This document shows positions 50,020-52,154 of a stretch of DNA of 52,154 nucleotides, one piece after another. The DNA lies in assembly GCA_045124255.1 (NCBI GenBank), contig JBGVLM010000056.1, forward strand, positions 1 to 52,154, read 5' to 3'. Position numbers and translations under genes: made by a program. This DNA comes from Eshraghiella sp045124255. Lineage in GTDB: Bacteria > Bacillota > Clostridia > Lachnospirales > Lachnospiraceae. The notes under the pieces are model-generated. The model was not told the origin of the DNA, made no database searches, and was given only the letters and a program-made list of their open reading frames with translations. Position 1 is the stretch's first letter; every line of letters begins with the position of its first letter.

Positions 50020-51195
50020 ATGAACGAATTTCAGTTAAAATACGGATGCAACCCTAATCAGAAGCCTTCACGCGTATATATGCAGGACGGAGAGCTTCCA
50101 ATCGAAATTTTAAACGGCAGACCGGGCTATATTAACCTTCTTGACGCTTTTAACGGCTGGCAGTTAGTTAAGGAATTAAAGAAAGCCACAGGACTTCCTG
50201 CTGCTACTTCCTTCAAGCATGTATCACCTGCCGGTGCCGCAGTAGGTCTTCCTCTTTCAGAGGTTGAGCGTAAAATCTACTGGGTTGACGATATGGGTGA
50301 GTTAACTCCGCTTGCCAACGCTTATGCAAGAGCAAGAGGTGCCGACAGAATGTCTTCTTTCGGTGATTTTATTGCACTTTCAGATGTATGCGATGCTGCT
50401 ACCGCTAACTTAATCAAAAGAGAGGTTTCTGACGGAATCATCGCTCCGGGCTATGAGCCTGAAGCACTTGCAATTTTAAGTGCCAAGAAAAAAGGCAGCT
50501 ACTGCGTAATCAAGATTGACGAGAATTATGTTCCTGCTCCAATCGAGCGTAAGGACGTATACGGAGTTACTTTTGAACAGGGAAGAAATGAACTTGTAAT
50601 CAATGACGAACTTTTCGCAAATGTTGTTACAGAGAACAAGGACATCCCTGAACAGGCTAAAATAGACCTCGCAATCGCAATGATTACTCTTAAATATACA
50701 CAGTCCAACTCTGTATGCTACGCAAAGGGCGGACAGGCAATCGGTATCGGTGCAGGTCAGCAGTCAAGAATTCATTGTACAAGACTTGCAGGACAGAAGG
50801 CTGACAACTGGTTCCTTCGTCAGAATCCAAAGGTGCTTAACCTTCCGTTCAAAGATGGTATCGGTCGTGCAGACAGAGACAATACAATTGATGTATACAT
50901 GGGCGATGAGTGCATGGACGTTCTCGCTGACGGCACCTGGGAGAAATTCTTCACAGAGAAGCCTGAGGAATTCACACGCGAGGAGAAAAGAGCATGGCTT
51001 GACAAAATGCAGGATGTATGCCTTGGTTCAGACGCTTTCTTCCCATTCGGCGACAACATTGAAAGAGCGCATAAGAGCGGCGTTAAGTATATCGCACAGC
51101 CGGGCGGCTCTGTAAGAGATGATAATGTTATCGAGACCTGCAACAAATATAATATGGCAATGTGCTTTACGGGAATCAGATTATTCCACCACTAA
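50020..51195 (+). CDS. AICAR formyltransferase, stand-alone (PurH formylase part only)
   Basis: Transfers a formyl group from 10-formyltetrahydrofolate to AICAR. 391 residues covering only the AICARFT domain of PurH, with family segments ATSFKHVSPAGAAVG, the KYTQSNSVCYAKGGQAIGIGAGQQSR region (in two parts) and HKSGVKYIAQPGGSVRDD. It lacks the N-terminal cyclohydrolase domain, whose job the adjacent PurO-like protein does. Both genes are under the ZTP riboswitch. AGGAG lies ahead of the ATG. A hairpin overlaps the stop. Confidence 0.95.
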   Translation: MNEFQLKYGCNPNQKPSRVYMQDGELPIEILNGRPGYINLLDAFNGWQLVKELKKATGLPAATSFKHVSPAGAAVGLPLSEVERKIYWVDDMGELTPLANAYARARGADRMSSFGDFIALSDVCDAATANLIKREVSDGIIAPGYEPEALAILSAKKKGSYCVIKIDENYVPAPIERKDVYGVTFEQGRNELVINDELFANVVTENKDIPEQAKIDLAIAMITLKYTQSNSVCYAKGGQAIGIGAGQQSRIHCTRLAGQKADNWFLRQNPKVLNLPFKDGIGRADRDNTIDVYMGDECMDVLADGTWEKFFTEKPEEFTREEKRAWLDKMQDVCLGSDAFFPFGDNIERAHKSGVKYIAQPGGSVRDDNVIETCNKYNMAMCFTGIRLFHH

Positions 51196-51203
51196 TTTGT
51201 GGT
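51188..51203 (+). terminator. Small hairpin overlapping the formyltransferase stop
   Basis: ACCAC (51188-51192) and GTGGT (51199-51203) with a 6-base loop containing the TAA stop, followed by ATTTAATT. Weak stem and T tract; probably at most an auxiliary terminator. Confidence 0.35.
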
Positions 51204-51240
51204 ATTTAATTAATAAGTAAATGTCCTTAAATATGTAAAC

Positions 51241-51303
51241 AAAGAGCCATACATGAACAGAATCGACAGCCGGAAGGCTATGTATCTGTCAGCATGGCTC
51301 TTT
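51241..51303. terminator. Large nested hairpin between convergent genes
   Basis: AAAGAGCCAT (51241-51250) and ATGGCTCTTT (51294-51303) form a 10-bp outer stem. Inside are ATACAT/ATGTAT (51249-51254 and 51280-51285) and AGCC-GGAA-GGCT. A and T tracts flank it on both sides. It probably terminates both the purine operon and the Rpn-like gene; a degenerate mobile-element end is the alternative. Confidence 0.6.
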
Positions 51304-51314
51304 AATTATCTGTT

Positions 51315-52097
51315 TTACTTTTGCTCCTGCAACTGCTTTTTGAGGGAAGCGATTTCTGCTTCTTTTTCTTTAAGCGCTTCTTCCATTTCTTTAATATACT
51401 TCTCTACATGCTCCGTTGTATATTCTTCCAAAATCATTCCGACTACCTCGTTGCGCCGTTTCGTGAAAAACTCCTTCATGACATCCGCTTCAATGCAATA
51501 ATCCAGCGCCTTTATTGCCGCATCAGTCCTGCTCATTGTTCCACTTTCATTATATTCGCGGAATTTGCTGATGTAAAGACTGTAACCGTACAAAACTTCA
51601 CTTTTCGTCATAAGTTCTTTGTTGTGTCCGTAATTAACATTAATCATCAAAACGCTGAGTTCCAAATCCCCCTGTACTTCCTTATTGGCAAAGGCATCCG
51701 AAAGCTTTAAAGTTATCCTGTCATTAACGTCTTTTGCCCCATTATAGAACACAACACATTTTGGGGTGGGTATCTGCACAAATCCTGAGCCGTAAAGCTT
51801 TTGGCTGCTGTAGAGCTGTTCATAGGTTTGGGACAGATAAAAAAGACTTCTTAACGGTATGTTGGGGTTATAGGTTGACTGGTGTTCATAGAGATTAAGT
51901 GTTGAATTGAAAAGAAATGATACATCATTGTACCTGTTGATAAAAACTACATTCTCCAGAGTCGTAACGGTTATGTCGTCGGGGTTATCGTAATTCGAGT
52001 TGTTCAGCGCATTATATAGTTGGAGCGCATATTCTTTTTGTGAGAGCATATAAGTAAACAGCGTACTTTTGTACTCCCGGTTCGGCTTGTTTTTCAT
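51315..52097 (-). CDS. Rpn family recombination-promoting nuclease / PD-(D/E)XK transposase-like
   Basis: 260 residues. The N-terminal nuclease core has NDVSFLF with the metal Asp, and LYEHQSTYNPN with Glu-x-Gln, the pattern of Rpn/PD-(D/E)XK transposase-like proteins. The end (about 225-260) is a charged coiled coil (EEALKEKEAEIASLKKQ). Such genes occur in many copies in Clostridia and resemble transposases, although Rpn proteins act as nucleases that promote recombination. No terminal repeats or target duplication were seen, so mobility is not shown. AGGAGG precedes the ATG at 52097. Confidence 0.85.
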   Translation of the reverse strand: MKNKPNREYKSTLFTYMLSQKEYALQLYNALNNSNYDNPDDITVTTLENVVFINRYNDVSFLFNSTLNLYEHQSTYNPNIPLRSLFYLSQTYEQLYSSQKLYGSGFVQIPTPKCVVFYNGAKDVNDRITLKLSDAFANKEVQGDLELSVLMINVNYGHNKELMTKSEVLYGYSLYISKFREYNESGTMSRTDAAIKALDYCIEADVMKEFFTKRRNEVVGMILEEYTTEHVEKYIKEMEEALKEKEAEIASLKKQLQEQK

Positions 52098-52154
52098 AGG
52101 CTTTCCTCCTGATATTAATTTGTGATTTCATAACTGATAGATTCCGGCGAATGC

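Noticed and set aside
51315..52097. An active insertion sequence
   Set aside because: Only a Rpn/PD-(D/E)XK protein is present; no terminal inverted repeats around the gene or target duplication were visible within the window.
1..52154. CRISPR array, prophage or plasmid replication genes
   Set aside because: No regularly spaced repeats, phage structural genes, integrase or replication genes were found.

Overview
The window looks like chromosomal core DNA of a low-to-moderate G+C Bacillota bacterium. It is most likely a Clostridia / Lachnospiraceae relative (Roseburia, Butyrivibrio, Lachnospira or Agathobacter type). Supporting signs are strong AGGAGG ribosome binding sites, sigma-A promoters of TTGACA/TATAAT type, a FabK-type enoyl reductase, a YjfB-type protein, class B sortase and LCP proteins, and a purine pathway whose last two steps are split between a PurO-like IMP cyclohydrolase and a stand-alone AICAR formyltransferase under a ZTP riboswitch. 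The organism call is inference from gene content; no rRNA is present. No insertion sequence, prophage or CRISPR array was seen.

Layout. 1-6.5 kb (minus): guaA (cut by the window edge) and the uvrB-uvrA repair operon with a LexA-like box. 6.5-6.86 kb: a decayed gene remnant. 6.87-11.9 kb (minus): type II fatty-acid synthesis operon acpP-fabH-fabK-fabG-fabF-fabZ-marR, without fabD or acc genes. 12.1-18.2 kb (minus): a CdaR-type regulator, ftsE-ftsX, an EnvC-like M23 factor, a CtpB-like S41 protease and an overlapping sce7726-like putative nuclease. 18.3-21.4 kb: MsmK/UgpC-type sugar ABC ATPase, YitT protein, small yjfB (+), a short hypothetical gene and an XRE regulator (+). 21.5-24.5 kb (minus): a tRNA-Gln followed by acyl-ACP thioesterase, CvfB-like S1 protein and RidA, then a GNAT protein. 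24.5-28.3 kb: cyclophilin (+), pepT (minus), fructose-bisphosphate aldolase and sortase B (+). 28.4-32.4 kb (minus): LCP protein, a large lipoprotein with a predicted zinc-protease domain, and luxS. 32.5-38.5 kb (minus): sugar transporter operon (binding lipoprotein, two permeases, LacI regulator, malQ) with two LacI/CcpA-type operators. 38.5-48.2 kb (minus): a tightly packed eight-gene set, EAL protein-HAD-HAD-YgiQ-MoxR ATPase-PflX-type radical SAM-RlmD-type methyltransferase-ArAE membrane protein. 48.3-51.2 kb (+): a third HAD hydrolase, then the ZTP riboswitch, purO and the AICAR formyltransferase gene. 51.3-52.1 kb (minus): an Rpn/PD-(D/E)XK transposase-like protein.

How genes work together. 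GuaA and the PurO/AICAR formyltransferase pair serve purine synthesis; the riboswitch senses AICAR phosphates, which are the substrate of the genes it controls. The fab operon feeds lipid synthesis, and the separate thioesterase can release acyl chains. FtsEX, the M23 protein and the S41 protease form a cell-separation set. The ABC operon with MalQ suggests malto-oligosaccharide or a similar glucan as substrate. It lacks its own ATPase, and the MsmK-type ATPase about 20 kb away is a natural candidate to energise it.

Most of the window is well-known biology. The items most worth a second look are the LCP / lipoprotein-protease / LuxS operon, the EAL-to-ArAE gene set with a MoxR ATPase fused by overlap to a radical SAM gene, the two sugar operators 220 bp apart, the apparent non-ATG start of malQ, the nuclease gene overlapping ctpB, and the fab operon without fabD.
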